DNA of 64,000 nucleotides from CBIHON01 sp966211965 (GTDB lineage Bacteria; Pseudomonadota; Gammaproteobacteria; Burkholderiales; Burkholderiaceae_D), in the NCBI GenBank assembly GCA_966211965.1, contig CBIHON010000023.1, positions 1 to 64,000 on the forward strand, read 5' to 3'. The notes below the pieces were generated by a model, which ran no database searches, was not told the origin of the DNA, and saw only the letters and a list, made by a program, of their open reading frames with translations. Positions 1 to 9,113 of the stretch are shown piece after piece (positions within the stretch are counted from its first letter, which is position 1; every line of letters starts with the position of its first letter). Position numbers and translations under genes: made by a program.

Positions 1-420
1 CAAGAAAAATTATTTGCCAACCTTACTGCCCGTCGCAACTTCGCTCTACGCTTAATCCTGCGTTTCGCTCCGTGTTCTGCAGCGGGAGCAGGACTATAGC
101 AAATGCAAGCGCACTGCACAAGTACTGAATCGAAAATCATTTCGCCGACTGCTTTACCGCGTGCATGGAGACCTCACCCATCCACGCTCATCACACTCGA
201 TTTTGAATGGTACGATGCCCGCGCCCCGCGCGAACTGATGGTTTATATTCGACAAAATAGCGTGATTGAAAATACGCACGAAGTGGCGTCTCCTCCGCAA
301 TTCCGGCCGACCATTGTGTCCGCTAACAACACTCGCCTCACACTCCCCGACATTTTGTTGAAGGATCGGAAAGGCCGTGGCAATATGGCTTTTTTACCAA
401 TACATCGGGGAGGCTAAAAC
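1..420. other. No supportable gene
   Basis: A 104-codon open frame (103-417, plus strand) fills most of this stretch, but its translation matches no family I know, it has no convincing ribosome binding site and its composition is not clearly coding. The final bases, just before 421, hold the GGGAGG-type ribosome binding site of the VOC gene. I see no other element here. Confidence 0.4.
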
Positions 421-864
421 ATGCTCGAAATCATCGGGATCGATCACGTCTACATCACAGTCTCCGACATGCAAAGGTCGGAGAAATTTTATGACACGGT
501 AATGGGAACACTGGGCTTTCGCAAGAACCGGTTTCATATCGGCCCCGACCTGCACATTCAGTACTACAACCGTCACTTCGGCTATGTTATCCGCCCCGGC
601 CGCACTGCTACTCCCCATGATCCCTACGCACCCGGGCTTCATCATTTCTGCCTGAAAGTCGAGAGCCCGGACGATGTGAAAGAAGCCGCGAAAAAACTAA
701 AAGAGCAAAACATCGTCACCAGCGAGCCCCGGCTCCATGCCGACTACGCGCCGGATTATTTCGCCGCGTTTTTCACCGATCCGGATGGCATACGCCTGGA
801 GATCACCAACTACCGCCAAGAACGGCGGCGCCGTCACGATCATTGGAACGATCTCCCGAATTAG
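421..864 (+). CDS. VOC family (glyoxalase/bleomycin-resistance fold) protein
   Basis: A 147-residue single-domain vicinal-oxygen-chelate protein, probably a cytosolic metal-dependent enzyme or binding protein. The N-terminus (IGIDHVYITVSDMQRSEKFY) is the usual first beta-alpha-beta unit with a metal-ligand His, and the C-terminal half (FTDPDGIRLEI, about residues 118-128) carries the family's DPDG turn and the late Glu ligand. His75-His76 in the middle (GLHHFCLKV) give the third ligand position. A GGGAGG motif lies about 7 bases upstream of the ATG. The substrate cannot be told: lactoylglutathione lyases, dioxygenases and resistance proteins share this fold. It stands alone, with degraded sequence on its right. 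Confidence 0.85.
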   Translation: MLEIIGIDHVYITVSDMQRSEKFYDTVMGTLGFRKNRFHIGPDLHIQYYNRHFGYVIRPGRTATPHDPYAPGLHHFCLKVESPDDVKEAAKKLKEQNIVTSEPRLHADYAPDYFAAFFTDPDGIRLEITNYRQERRRRHDHWNDLPN

Positions 865-1013
865 TAATTAAGGCCAGGGCGAACGCACGAACTTCTCAAG
901 TCTTTGATTATTCGAGGTTTTTTGAAAAATTGCCTGAATAAAATCTCGAATCAAATCAATGACTTATGTGTTTTGATGCGTTCACCTTGTAATTAAGGCG
1001 ACCTGCGTATATC

Positions 1014-1184
1014 TCAGCACGCTTTCTGCAAGCGCCGTACTCTGTTCGCGAAACGCACCAACGTATCCGATAACACGCCGCGCGGCATCATTGCTTCGAT
1101 CAATTGAAATTTGCCGCGCGTGCGCCATGCCTGTTGCAAGGCATCGCGCAGTTCCCGCCATGTCCTTGACACGATAGCCATGCC
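1014..1184 (-). pseudogene. 3' remnant of a ThDP-dependent 2-oxoacid decarboxylase
   Basis: About 56 codons that read like the extreme C-terminus of indolepyruvate/pyruvate decarboxylase-type enzymes: a short helix (RELRDALQQAW), then GKFQLIEAMMPRGVLSD and a terminal basic helix, ending in a stop at 1014. The rest of that roughly 550-residue enzyme is absent. The open frame runs on upstream to 1274, but there it only shadows the DGC remnant in another frame, so the two remnants join near 1185-1195. Recognition is by motif memory only. Confidence 0.5.
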
Positions 1185-1195
1185 ATGGGGAAGCA

Positions 1196-1450
1196 CTTTT
1201 TCACCTCGTAGCGGCTCAATTGGAGATAGGTGTCCGCTTTGAGACCGTGCCGTGCCAGACATTGTTTGGCGCAACCGATAGGGCAGCCGTCGATAGCGAT
1301 GAGCGGGCGTTTCGAATGCGCGATCTTCAGCAGCGAGGGTACGTCACCGCCGATCCCGGCGATACACGACATCTCAGCCATGCGGCACCGGCCCAGCTCC
1401 AACGCAATGTAGTTCGCCATCTGTGCGGCGTTGGAACAACCGGAACAGGA
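1196..1450 (-). pseudogene. DGC-domain (putative zinc-binding) gene remnant
   Basis: About 85 codons with the hallmark of the DGC-domain family: SCSGCSNAAQ near the start, AEMSCIAGIGGDVPSLL in the middle, then the naming motif in LIAIDGCPIGCAKQCLARHG and SRYEVKK at the end. In this family the Cys residues bind metal. Here there is no start codon next to the CSGC motif and the sequence upstream is not recognisable. After SRYEVKK the frame leaves the family and a decarboxylase tail follows in another frame. I read it as a gene truncated by a deletion. Confidence 0.6.
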
Positions 1451-1701
1451 ATTGCTGCCAGCGCACCGCCTTGAACAGCAAGCGAATCTCCGGGTGGCGC
1501 ACATCTCGGCCACCAGCGTTCGCATCACACCCGTTTAGCGAGATCCCGAACAGGTTCTCAAGGCGTAACACTCTGCGGCGGGAAGATTCACGGCTTTTTT
1601 GCTGCGCAGCCTTGAAGCATATTGCGCCTCGGCCGGTCCAATAAGCATGCTGCATGCTGTACGAGAAAATTGATTTGACGGAACGGACTCAGGAGAATGC
1701 A

Positions 1702-2364
1702 ATGTACTCCAACAAGGAAACACTCAAAAACAAGGCATCTGAACAGTTTATTGATGGGCTGGCACAAAGCATTGCCGAGCAAATTGAAAATGATGCGCTC
1801 GCTCAAGCCAAATTGCTTCCGTCTTCTGTCACCCGAGGCGAGATCGCTCCTCATTCTCTATCCACACTGTTTCTCGCCGACAGGTTTTACGAAAAATTAG
1901 AAACGGGAAGATTTTCCGGAAGATTGTCGATTACATGGAATGGCATGGACTCGTTTATTTTCATCCCCACTGCAGACATGCCGTTTACCTATACAAGTTC
2001 CGCTGGGCGTGTGATCGCGCCCAAGGTCATGGAAACAGACGGAGGCTCAATCCCGAGAATATTGAGAGGCCTCAAAAAATATTCCTCTTGGGGCTATGCG
2101 CCGGCATTCATCATTCATGACTGGCTGTTTGCAGCCAAAAAATGTAAATATCCCCCCGATACGGATTGGAGTTTTCCCGAAGCTGCGGAAATCATGGCCG
2201 AGGCAATGAAGACGCTGATGGAAGTGGGTTATACGAATTATGCGGGAGCACAGGCGCATCTGGAAAAAGCCGAAGACACCCTCTACCTGATGTACCAGGC
2301 AGTAAATTCCTTTGTCGCCGAAGACATATGGCTCGACGACAGCAGTGCGAAGTGCTTAGCCTGA
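1702..2364 (+). CDS. DUF1353 family protein
   Basis: A 220-residue protein. The middle contains the DUF1353 signature: an all-beta entry followed by TDGGSIPRILRGL and, about 20 residues on, PAFIIHDWLFAAKK, where the His-Asp-Trp-Leu motif is conserved. DUF1353 proteins are common in phages and prophages and in bacterial chromosomes, and their function is not established. I chose the ATG at 1702 over the upstream in-frame ATG at 1654 because AGGAG (1691-1695) sits six bases before it. The N-terminal 60 residues are helical and specific to this protein. No phage structural gene lies nearby, so it appears to be a stand-alone gene between two stretches of gene debris. Confidence 0.75.
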   Translation: MYSNKETLKNKASEQFIDGLAQSIAEQIENDALAQAKLLPSSVTRGEIAPHSLSTLFLADRFYEKLETGRFSGRLSITWNGMDSFIFIPTADMPFTYTSSAGRVIAPKVMETDGGSIPRILRGLKKYSSWGYAPAFIIHDWLFAAKKCKYPPDTDWSFPEAAEIMAEAMKTLMEVGYTNYAGAQAHLEKAEDTLYLMYQAVNSFVAEDIWLDDSSAKCLA

Positions 2365-2481
2365 GAAGCTGTTTTTCTGCAAGCCTGTCCTTCCGCGCAG
2401 GAAGCCTATGCCGGGATCGACGAATATGCGCCAAGGCTTTTTCCGGAAAGCGCAGACATCCTGCACCTGATGGACGAACCG

Positions 2482-2610
2482 TGAGAAAGCCTGATCGAAG
2501 AGGCCGATGCAGCGCTGTCCCAAGCGAAGAAGGCCGGACGCGACCGCGCCGTGCTGAGCGGCACCCACGTCGGTCCGGCCATGCCGAATATATTGAAAGG
2601 TCTACACTGA
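2482..2610 (+). pseudogene. 3' remnant of a GGDEF-domain gene
   Basis: In the frame that ends with TGA at 2608-2610 the translation reads ESLIEEADAALSQAKKAGRD, the characteristic last helix of GGDEF diguanylate cyclase domains (usually ADxALYxAKxxGRNR). An in-frame TGA at 2482-2484 lies just before it. The codons upstream (about 2380-2481, same frame) are coding-like but not recognisable. Nothing of the catalytic core is present. Confidence 0.5.
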
Positions 2611-2655
2611 TCATCTATCAACGCTGCCACATAAAAGAAGATGAGAACGTAGCAA

Positions 2656-3501
2656 CTATACCGACGCCAGCATCCGCTGATGAAAAGCCAGATGATCCTC
2701 GATAAAAGAGGAAATGAAGTAATACCCGTGGTCATAGCCGGCATGCCGCCTCATCTCAAGCGGCTGTCCGGCGGTTGCACATGCCGCCTCAAATTCTTCC
2801 GGCAATAGCTGCTCCCTTAGAAATTTATCGCCGAGCCCCTGATCGATCAATATCCCTTGCGGAAACGGCGCCCTCCGCTCCCGCATCAGTTCACTCGCAT
2901 CGTATTGCCGCCAGGTCGCCCTGTCCTCTCCCAGATAATGCGAGAACGCCTTTTGCCCCCACGGACACTGCATCGGCGCAGCAATCGGCGCAAACGCCGA
3001 CACCGACCGATACACATCCGGATTGCGCAACGCCAGCACCAGTGCGCCATGTCCCCCCATCGAATGGCCGAAGATGCCGATGCGGTCGGCTCGCGCCGGA
3101 AACGCTCGCAGGATCGCGGCGCGCAATTCATGCAGCACATACGAGTACATCCTGAAATGCGCAGCCCACGGCGCCTGCGTCGCGTCGACGTAGAAGCCGG
3201 CGCCGCTGCCCAAGTCCCAACTGCCGGCCTCGCCATCAATACCGGTGTTGCGCGGACTGGTATCGGGTGCGACCAGCATGATGCCGTGACGCGCGGCGAA
3301 GCGTTGCGCGCCGGCCTTGATCATGAAGGTTTCTTCGGTGCAGGTCAGCCCGGCCAAGTAGAACAGCACCGGGACTTTTCGGTGTTTCGCTTGCGGCGGC
3401 TGATACACCGAGAACTGCATCGGCAAGCCGATCTCGCTCGACAGGTGCCGGTAAAAACCCTGCATGCCGTCAAAGCAGATGTGTTCGCTGACGAGTTCCA
3501 T
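2656..3501 (-). CDS. fghA: S-formylglutathione hydrolase
   Basis: A 281-residue alpha/beta hydrolase of the esterase D family. It hydrolyses S-formylglutathione to formate and glutathione, the last step of glutathione-dependent formaldehyde oxidation in the cytosol. The start (HICFDGMQGFYRHLS) and the oxyanion-loop region LFYLAGLTCTEETFMIKAGA are typical. The nucleophile Ser lies in GIFGHSMGGHGAL near residue 149, and the catalytic His in AGYDHGYYFISSF near the C-terminus. Length matches the family (about 280). Its start codon shares one base with the frmA stop codon, so the two are translationally coupled and form the standard detoxification pair. Confidence 0.95.
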   Translation of the reverse strand: MELVSEHICFDGMQGFYRHLSSEIGLPMQFSVYQPPQAKHRKVPVLFYLAGLTCTEETFMIKAGAQRFAARHGIMLVAPDTSPRNTGIDGEAGSWDLGSGAGFYVDATQAPWAAHFRMYSYVLHELRAAILRAFPARADRIGIFGHSMGGHGALVLALRNPDVYRSVSAFAPIAAPMQCPWGQKAFSHYLGEDRATWRQYDASELMRERRAPFPQGILIDQGLGDKFLREQLLPEEFEAACATAGQPLEMRRHAGYDHGYYFISSFIEDHLAFHQRMLASV

Positions 3502-4607
3502 CAGTAGATCACGACCGACCGGATCGACTCGCCGCTCTTCATCAAATCGAAGCCTTCATTGATGCGCTCCAGCGGCAGCCGATGCGTGATCAAGTCGTCG
3601 ATGTTGAGCTTGCCGTCCATGTACCAGTCAACGATCTTCGGCACGTCGGTGCGGCCGCGCGCACCGCCGAAAGCCGAGCCTTTCCAGACCCGTCCGGTCA
3701 CCAATTGGAACGGCCGCGTGCTGATCTCCTGCCCTGCCGCTGCGACGCCGATGATGATCGATTGGCCCCAGCCCTTGTGGCAGCATTCGAGCGCCTGGCG
3801 CATGGTGGTGACGTTGCCGATGCATTCGAAACTGTAGTCGGCGCCGCCGTCGGTGAGCGCGACGATATGGTCGACCACGTTCTCGACTTGCTTGGGATTG
3901 ATGAAATGGGTCATGCCGAATTTGCGCGCCATCGCTTCGCGCGCCGGATTGATGTCGACGCCGATGATCTTGTCTGCGCCGACCATGCGCGCGGCCTGGA
4001 TCACGTTGAGGCCGATGCCGCCCAAGCCGAACACGACCACGTTGGCGCCTGCCTCCACCTTGGCGGTGAACAGCACCGCGCCGACGCCGGTGGTGACGCC
4101 GCAGCCGATGTAGCAGACCTTGTCGAAGGGGGCGTCTTCCCGGATTTTGGCAAGGGCAATTTCCGGCACCACGATGTAATTGGAAAAGGTGGAGGTGCCC
4201 ATGTAATGAAAAATCGGCTTGCCGTCGAGCGAGAATCGGCTGGTCGCGTCCGGCATCAGGCCGCGGCCCTGGGTCGCGCGGATCGATTGGCACAGGTTGG
4301 TTTTTTTCGACAGGCAGAATTTACACTCGCGGCATTCCGGGGTGTAGAGCGGGATGACGTGATCGTCCTTTTTCAGACTCTTGACGCCGGGTCCGGTCTC
4401 GAGCACGATGCCGGCGCCTTCATGTCCAAGGATCGCGGGGAAGATGCCTTCCGGATCGGCGCCGGACAAGGTGTAGTAATCGGTGTGGCAAATGCCGGTG
4501 GCCTTGATTTCGACCAGCACTTCGCCGGCTTTCGGACCACCCAGTTCGACTTCTTCTATCGTCAATGGCTGGCTGGCTTTCCATGCTATCGCTGCTTTGG
4601 TTTTCAT
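3501..4607 (-). CDS. frmA: S-(hydroxymethyl)glutathione dehydrogenase (class III alcohol dehydrogenase)
   Basis: A 368-residue zinc-dependent medium-chain dehydrogenase that oxidises S-hydroxymethylglutathione to S-formylglutathione with NAD+. It begins MKTKAAIAWKASQPL, the conserved start of class III enzymes, so the in-frame ATG 66 bases upstream is unlikely. Visible features are the catalytic zinc motif GHEGAGIV, the four structural-zinc cysteines in CRECKFCLSKKTNLC (about residues 93-107), and the Rossmann motif VFGLGGIGLNVIQ near residue 200. It is first in the two-gene operon with fghA. Also called adhC or adhI. Confidence 0.96.
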   Translation of the reverse strand: MKTKAAIAWKASQPLTIEEVELGGPKAGEVLVEIKATGICHTDYYTLSGADPEGIFPAILGHEGAGIVLETGPGVKSLKKDDHVIPLYTPECRECKFCLSKKTNLCQSIRATQGRGLMPDATSRFSLDGKPIFHYMGTSTFSNYIVVPEIALAKIREDAPFDKVCYIGCGVTTGVGAVLFTAKVEAGANVVVFGLGGIGLNVIQAARMVGADKIIGVDINPAREAMARKFGMTHFINPKQVENVVDHIVALTDGGADYSFECIGNVTTMRQALECCHKGWGQSIIIGVAAAGQEISTRPFQLVTGRVWKGSAFGGARGRTDVPKIVDWYMDGKLNIDDLITHRLPLERINEGFDLMKSGESIRSVVIY

Positions 4608-4914
4608 GTTGTCTCGTGTTTGAGTTAAGGAAATGATTATTTTCCTGCGTATCTGGCGGACCGGGATGAGCATGTGTGCGTCGTGGGATTTTAGCCTGAC
4701 TTGACCTGCGAATGATGCGTATTTGCGCGGCCCTCGGAAAACATGAACCGAGCATATCGAAATATTTTCTTGGATTCAATTTAGGGGACCGCCTCTTCAC
4801 CCAGTGCAAGATAGTTACATAAATTTCGCCGCAAAAATTGCACTCCTGAAAATGCCGAACTAGCGTGCTGCGAAACAGTCAGACCATCATCCTCTCCACC
4901 AGAAAGAATTCGTC
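4608..4914. other. Divergent intergenic region between frmA and an FMN reductase gene
   Basis: This 307-base region must carry the promoters for the minus-strand formaldehyde operon and the plus-strand reductase. I could not identify a convincing operator or a regulator gene such as frmR beside it. An AAAGAA-type ribosome binding site precedes the ATG at 4915. Confidence 0.4.
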
Positions 4915-5487
4915 ATGACACTCCCTCTGCATATCCTCGGCATATCGGGCAGCCTGCGCAAAAAGTCATTCAATACCTCGGCATTGCGCGCGGCGCAGGA
5001 ATTACTACCGCCCGGTGTGAGCATGGAAATCTTCGACCTGGCGCCGATCCCGATTTATAACGAAGATATCCGCGAACAAGGCTTTCCTGAACCGGTCCAG
5101 CAATTGCGCACCAAGATCGCCGAATCCGATGCGGTCTTGATCGTTTCGCCTGAATACAATTATTCGATCCCCGGGCCCTTGAAGAATGCTCTGGACTGGG
5201 CGTCGCGCCCGCCGGACCAGCCCTTCGACGGCAAACCGATCGCGATCATGGGTGCATCTCCTGGCGCGCTCGGCACCGCGCGCTGCCAGTATCATCTGCG
5301 GCAATTATTTGTCTACTTGAACGGCATGGTGCTCAATCGGCCAGAGGTGATGATTGCATCAGCACATACCCGGTTTGACGAACAGGGTAAGTTGATCGAC
5401 GAACCGACTCGCGAGCACATCAAAAAACTGCTGACAGCACTCGCGGACTGGACGAACGATTTGCGCAGATCTCGCCAGACGGCTTAA
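4915..5487 (+). CDS. NADPH-dependent FMN reductase family protein (chromate/quinone reductase type)
   Basis: A 190-residue flavodoxin-fold protein. The N-terminal LGISGSLRKKSFNTSALRAA is the FMN phosphate-binding loop of the FMN_red family, and SPEYNYSIPGPLKNALDW (about residues 79-96) is the family's flavin-contacting motif. These enzymes are cytosolic NAD(P)H:FMN oxidoreductases that reduce quinones, chromate or azo compounds. The sequence does not separate ChrR-like from SsuE-like roles, though the motif spacing resembles ChrR/YieF. It stands as a single gene, divergent from frmA, which may point to a shared electrophile-stress context, but that is a guess. Confidence 0.88.
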   Translation: MTLPLHILGISGSLRKKSFNTSALRAAQELLPPGVSMEIFDLAPIPIYNEDIREQGFPEPVQQLRTKIAESDAVLIVSPEYNYSIPGPLKNALDWASRPPDQPFDGKPIAIMGASPGALGTARCQYHLRQLFVYLNGMVLNRPEVMIASAHTRFDEQGKLIDEPTREHIKKLLTALADWTNDLRRSRQTA

Positions 5488-5523
5488 TTTAGCTGAGCTG
5501 AGTCAGCACACTCAAGGACGAAC

Positions 5524-6585
5524 CTAAGGACGAACAACCGGCCCCTTAAAACCACCGGCAATCCTGTCGATCATCCCCTTCACAGCAGCCATCTGACGGC
5601 CGGTTTTGGTGGTATAGTCCGGGTCGTCATACCCCCAAAAGTCCCAGCACCCGTTAGGGTTCTTCATCGGGAATTGGCTGGTCGCTTGGGGATATAACAC
5701 GATGATGTTGTTGCTGTCTGCCCAGGCATTGTACCCAGCGTTTTTGACGAATGTGGGACCGAAAGTCGCGAAGGAAAACTTCGCAAAATTAAAGTAGGTA
5801 TAGCCGGCATATTGGAGACAGCCGTGGAAAACAACATGCAGTTTGCACAACTGACGATGGGCGCAATTTGCGGGAACATAAAGCCAGCCGGTTTCACCGA
5901 TGCTATGGCTGGCGGGGTTACGTATGAATTCGCTTTGATCAAACTCAATAAAGAAGCCACTGAGCCGCCCTGGATTTCGGTTGTTTAACCGGCCATAAAT
6001 CCATTTCAGAATCTCGCCCGCAGCATCATAAGGACAGTTGTTGATAAAAGGTTCGCGCTTAATATTGCACGGCGCTCCATAGCTGTCGGTCGGCATGACA
6101 TGCTCGGCGTTGATATCCTTCTTGTGATAGATATTTGCATCATCGATGTAATGCCGATAGTACGTATGCAAGTCGTTCATTGCCGTCTGTCGTACTATCG
6201 AATCCATCGGACTGGAGAACAGAAAAATCTTATGGCTGGCCAGATTCGAGGTCGGATCGATTTTGCCGGCGCGGCTATAAAGATCGGTTACCCTGACCAG
6301 GGCCGCAATGTCGTTAGCGCCTGAAACCGGTGCGCATGGTCCGCGGGTTCTGAGGCCCCCTTGCATGCAATAATAGGGTCCTCCCGAGATGATTCCTGCG
6401 CCTTTCAAAATCGAGGAAAAAGCAACATCGAACTGAACCGCCATGAATGCGCCCGAAGAAAAGCCGGATACGGAAGTTTGCCGGATGTCGACGTTATACG
6501 TCTCGAGCCGGTTCGCGGCAATTGAATGCTCGGCGTAGGACATAGCGACGACAAGTGCAATTGCCAGTAGGAAGTTTCTGGTCAT
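5524..6585 (-). CDS. Exported PHB depolymerase family esterase
   Basis: A 353-residue secreted protein with a signal peptide (TRNFLLAIALVVAMSYAEHS, cleavage probably after SIA). The lipase-box-like nucleophile is in SVSGFSSGAFMAVQFDVAFS (near residue 44). The motif LHVVFHGCLQ, about residues 248-257, and PNGCWDFWGYDD near the end are typical of poly(3-hydroxybutyrate) depolymerase/PHB esterase proteins of Ralstonia relatives. It likely hydrolyses polyhydroxybutyrate or its oligomers outside the cytoplasmic membrane. There is no separate substrate-binding domain. Its start codon overlaps the first ATG of the divergent kinase gene, so at least one of the two starts is probably further downstream. 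Confidence 0.82.
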   Translation of the reverse strand: MTRNFLLAIALVVAMSYAEHSIAANRLETYNVDIRQTSVSGFSSGAFMAVQFDVAFSSILKGAGIISGGPYYCMQGGLRTRGPCAPVSGANDIAALVRVTDLYSRAGKIDPTSNLASHKIFLFSSPMDSIVRQTAMNDLHTYYRHYIDDANIYHKKDINAEHVMPTDSYGAPCNIKREPFINNCPYDAAGEILKWIYGRLNNRNPGRLSGFFIEFDQSEFIRNPASHSIGETGWLYVPANCAHRQLCKLHVVFHGCLQYAGYTYFNFAKFSFATFGPTFVKNAGYNAWADSNNIIVLYPQATSQFPMKNPNGCWDFWGYDDPDYTTKTGRQMAAVKGMIDRIAGGFKGPVVRP

Positions 6586-8489
6586 GTCAATGCCATTTAA
6601 ATCAAATCAGCGTCCGGCCTTGACAGCGCTGTCCGAGAACGGACATCTTCGGAACGACACCTTGCTCCATCAGGATCACAAGCAGAAGATTCTGGCAGGA
6701 CAAATACGATGGCTGTTGCGCAGCTCCCCGCAAGCCGTTGTCGCATGTGTTTTGGCGCCGGCAAGTCTGGTTTTTTTATATTGGGAAGGAATGCGCCAGC
6801 TGATACTGCTTTCATGGCTTGTCGTGATTTTTGCAAACGGTCTGATCGCCCTCGCTCTATTTTTTGCCTATCGGCGTACTGAACAGCCCGCTCCTGAACG
6901 GTCGCGACAATGGAGGATACGATTAATCGCCGGCGCCGCCATTTTCGGAAGCCTCTGGGGCATCTCCTACTTTTGGCTGTTCCTGCCCGGCTCATGGGTG
7001 GACCATTTCGTTCTCGTCCTAGCGGTAGGCATGTTGGCCACGAGCAGTACGGCGTTCTTGGCAGCCTACCTGCCTGCCTTGTATGCATTTCTGCTGCCAT
7101 TCATCACGCCGCCCGTCATCAAGTTATTGTTGCATGGCGAAGTGGCAATAAGCATAGTGGTGCTCCTGTTAGTTCCTGTTAGTGGCTGTTGCAATGATGG
7201 TTGGTAGACACTTCAATCGAGCCCTCGTTCATTCCCTGGAAGTCGACTTGGAGAACAAGGAACTCATGCACAGACTATCGTTCCAGAAAGAGGAGGCGGA
7301 GCGTGCCAAGGCGAATGCCGAGTATGCAGATATGGCGAAGTCGCGATTTCTTGCCGCCGCAAGCCATGACTTGCGCCAGCCAATCCATGCGCTTGGTTTG
7401 TTTGCCGCGATCTTGCGCGGGCAAATCGACGAGCCAGCGGCGCGCAAGACCGTAGAAAGGATCGACGCGTCCATTGAAGCGACGGACAATCTCTTTAACG
7501 CATTGCTGGATATTTCGAAACTCGATGCCGGCGCATTAGTTCCCAATGTTCAAGATTTTCCCCTCAGGCAGCTATTCGAGAAAATAGAGGCAGCCCACGC
7601 ACAAGAAGCGCTTTTCAAAGGAATCCGTTTGCGCGTCGTTCCGACAGCTTCGATAGCGCGCAGCGACCCACAGTTATTGGAGCAAGTTGTAGGGAACCTG
7701 GTTTCCAATGCGATCCGTTACACCCGAAGCGGCGGCGTTGTTGTCGGATGCCGTCGGCGAGGTAAGTGTGTGCGTATTGAAGTATGGGACAGTGGTATTG
7801 GCATTCCCGAAAATCGGCAAGAGGAAATCTTTCAGGAATTTTTTCAATTAGACAATCTGGAACGTGATCGAAAAAAAGGTCTTGGCCTCGGACTCGCCAT
7901 TGTTAAACGCTTATGTGACCTTTTGGATCATCCCATTCACGTCGTCTCACAACCGGGACGTGGCTCGAAATTTACGATCGAAATGCCGATCGGACAGGCA
8001 ACCGTGAAAACACAAGCCGAATCTGTCGTACCTCAAGTATCTGGCCCCGCAGTGACTGGGGCCTTTATTCTGGTCATCGATGACGAAGTTGACGTCCTGG
8101 ATGGAATGGATGCCTTGTTGCGGAGTTGGGGCTGCCATGTGCTCACGGCCACTTCCGGGGATGAGGCGTTAAAGAAGATGGCCGATCACGAACGTCCGCT
8201 GGATATCATCATCTCTGATTATCGCTTACGTAATGGAGAAACCGGCATTAAGGTGATGCAACGACTTCAGGCGGAAATTGGGGAAAAGATTCCGGGAATT
8301 CTCATTACCGGCGACGTTGCTTCCGACCGTTTGCGGGAGGCAGACGAGAGCCGTTATCGACTGCTCCATAAGCCAGTTCATCCCACGGCCCTGCGCGCAG
8401 CTTTGTATTCGGCCTTCCTTGAGGCTGATCGAATATATGAGGAGCAAATAGACGCTACCTCGGTTCCCGCGCCGCAAGCTTTAGAATAG
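6584..8489 (+). pseudogene. Hybrid sensor histidine kinase, split by a 10-bp duplication
   Basis: Two overlapping frames (6584-7207 and 7182-8489) together encode one membrane hybrid kinase of about 630 residues. The first part has five to six hydrophobic segments. The second carries the HisKA phospho-acceptor helix with SHDLRQPIHALG, an N box (NLVSNAIRYTR), G boxes (DSGIGIP and GLGLGLAIVKR) and a C-terminal receiver domain (VIDDEVD, then ISDYRL with the phospho-Asp). Removing one copy of the tandem 10-mer at 7164-7183 restores an uninterrupted frame, VVLLLVAVAMMVGRHFN. As written the kinase would be truncated after about 207 residues. The second frame has its own ATGs and could give a soluble kinase. 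The 5' end is uncertain because the first ATG overlaps the divergent start. Confidence 0.85.
7164..7183. repeat. Tandem 10-bp duplication inside the kinase gene
   Basis: TCCTGTTAGT occurs twice in immediate tandem (7164-7173 and 7174-7183). One extra copy adds 10 bases and so shifts the reading frame by one. It lies in the last predicted membrane segment of the sensor. Confidence 0.95.
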
Positions 8490-9113
8490 CCTGTGTACGA
8501 TTTGTTACATTCAATGCCTTTAGCGCAGCTCGCACATGAATTTTCACCGTGCCCTCCGAGCAACCCAATTCCCGCCCGATCACTTTGTTGGGTTTTCCCT
8601 TAATCAAGAGGGCAAGCACTTCGCGCTGCCGTTCCGTGAGTTTTAGTTCAGCAAGCGATACGGGCGTGTCTGCCGCGGAACTCCCGGCTTTCCTGTGGAG
8701 AGGAAGATCGCCTGCGCGATTAAACGCGGACGGCGGTAAATAAATGCCGCCGTGGAGAACCAGTTTCAGGGCTTCGAACAGATTTTTGGCAGAAGAAGAT
8801 TTTGGGATGAAACCCATGCCCCCCCCTGTTTGATTGCCTCGACGACCGTGTCGTAGTCATCGGTGGCAGACACGACAACAATCGGAATCTGGGGATAACG
8901 CGCCCGAAACACCGGAAGCCCGGCAAGCCCATCCATTCCCGGCAGAGCGAGGTCAAGCAATATCAGATCGACATCTTCGTGACTTTCGCAGAGCTCCAGC
9001 GCCTGCTGGCAGTCGTTCGCTTCAAGAACGACACAGCCTTCATCCAATTCTTGAAGCAGCTTGACCAAGCCCTCCCTGAACAAAGTGTGATCATCGATAA
9101 CCAAGGTCTTCAT
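8455..9113 (-). pseudogene. LuxR/NarL-family response regulator, frameshifted at a G tract
   Basis: Two minus-strand frames make one regulator of about 218 residues. The N-terminal receiver starts MKTLVIDDHTLFREGLVKLL and has the phospho-Asp in LILLDLALPGMDGL. The second frame begins at MGFIPKSSSAKNLFEALKLV and ends with the LuxR helix-turn-helix LTERQREVLALLIKGKPNKV. In intact relatives a residue pair such as GA joins the receiver straight to MGFIPKSS. Here the frames part at the homopolymer at 8819-8826. The gene converges on and overlaps the kinase 3' end (8455-8489), as expected for a cognate pair. The start at 9113 is chosen because the family begins at MKTLVIDDH. Confidence 0.85.
8819..8826. 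repeat. 8-nt C/G homopolymer at the regulator frameshift
   Basis: Eight consecutive C on the plus strand (G on the coding strand) mark the exact point where the receiver and linker frames diverge. Gain of one or loss of two bases would restore one frame. Confidence 0.9.

Noticed and set aside
103..417. 104-codon open frame before the VOC gene
   Set aside because: No family match, no ribosome binding site and atypical composition. It ends in the ribosome binding region of the real gene and is best left uncalled.
904..954. Imperfect inverted repeat TTGATTATTCGAGG/CTCGAATCAA after the VOC gene
   Set aside because: It could be a weak terminator, but the arms are gapped and separated; evidence is too thin for a feature.
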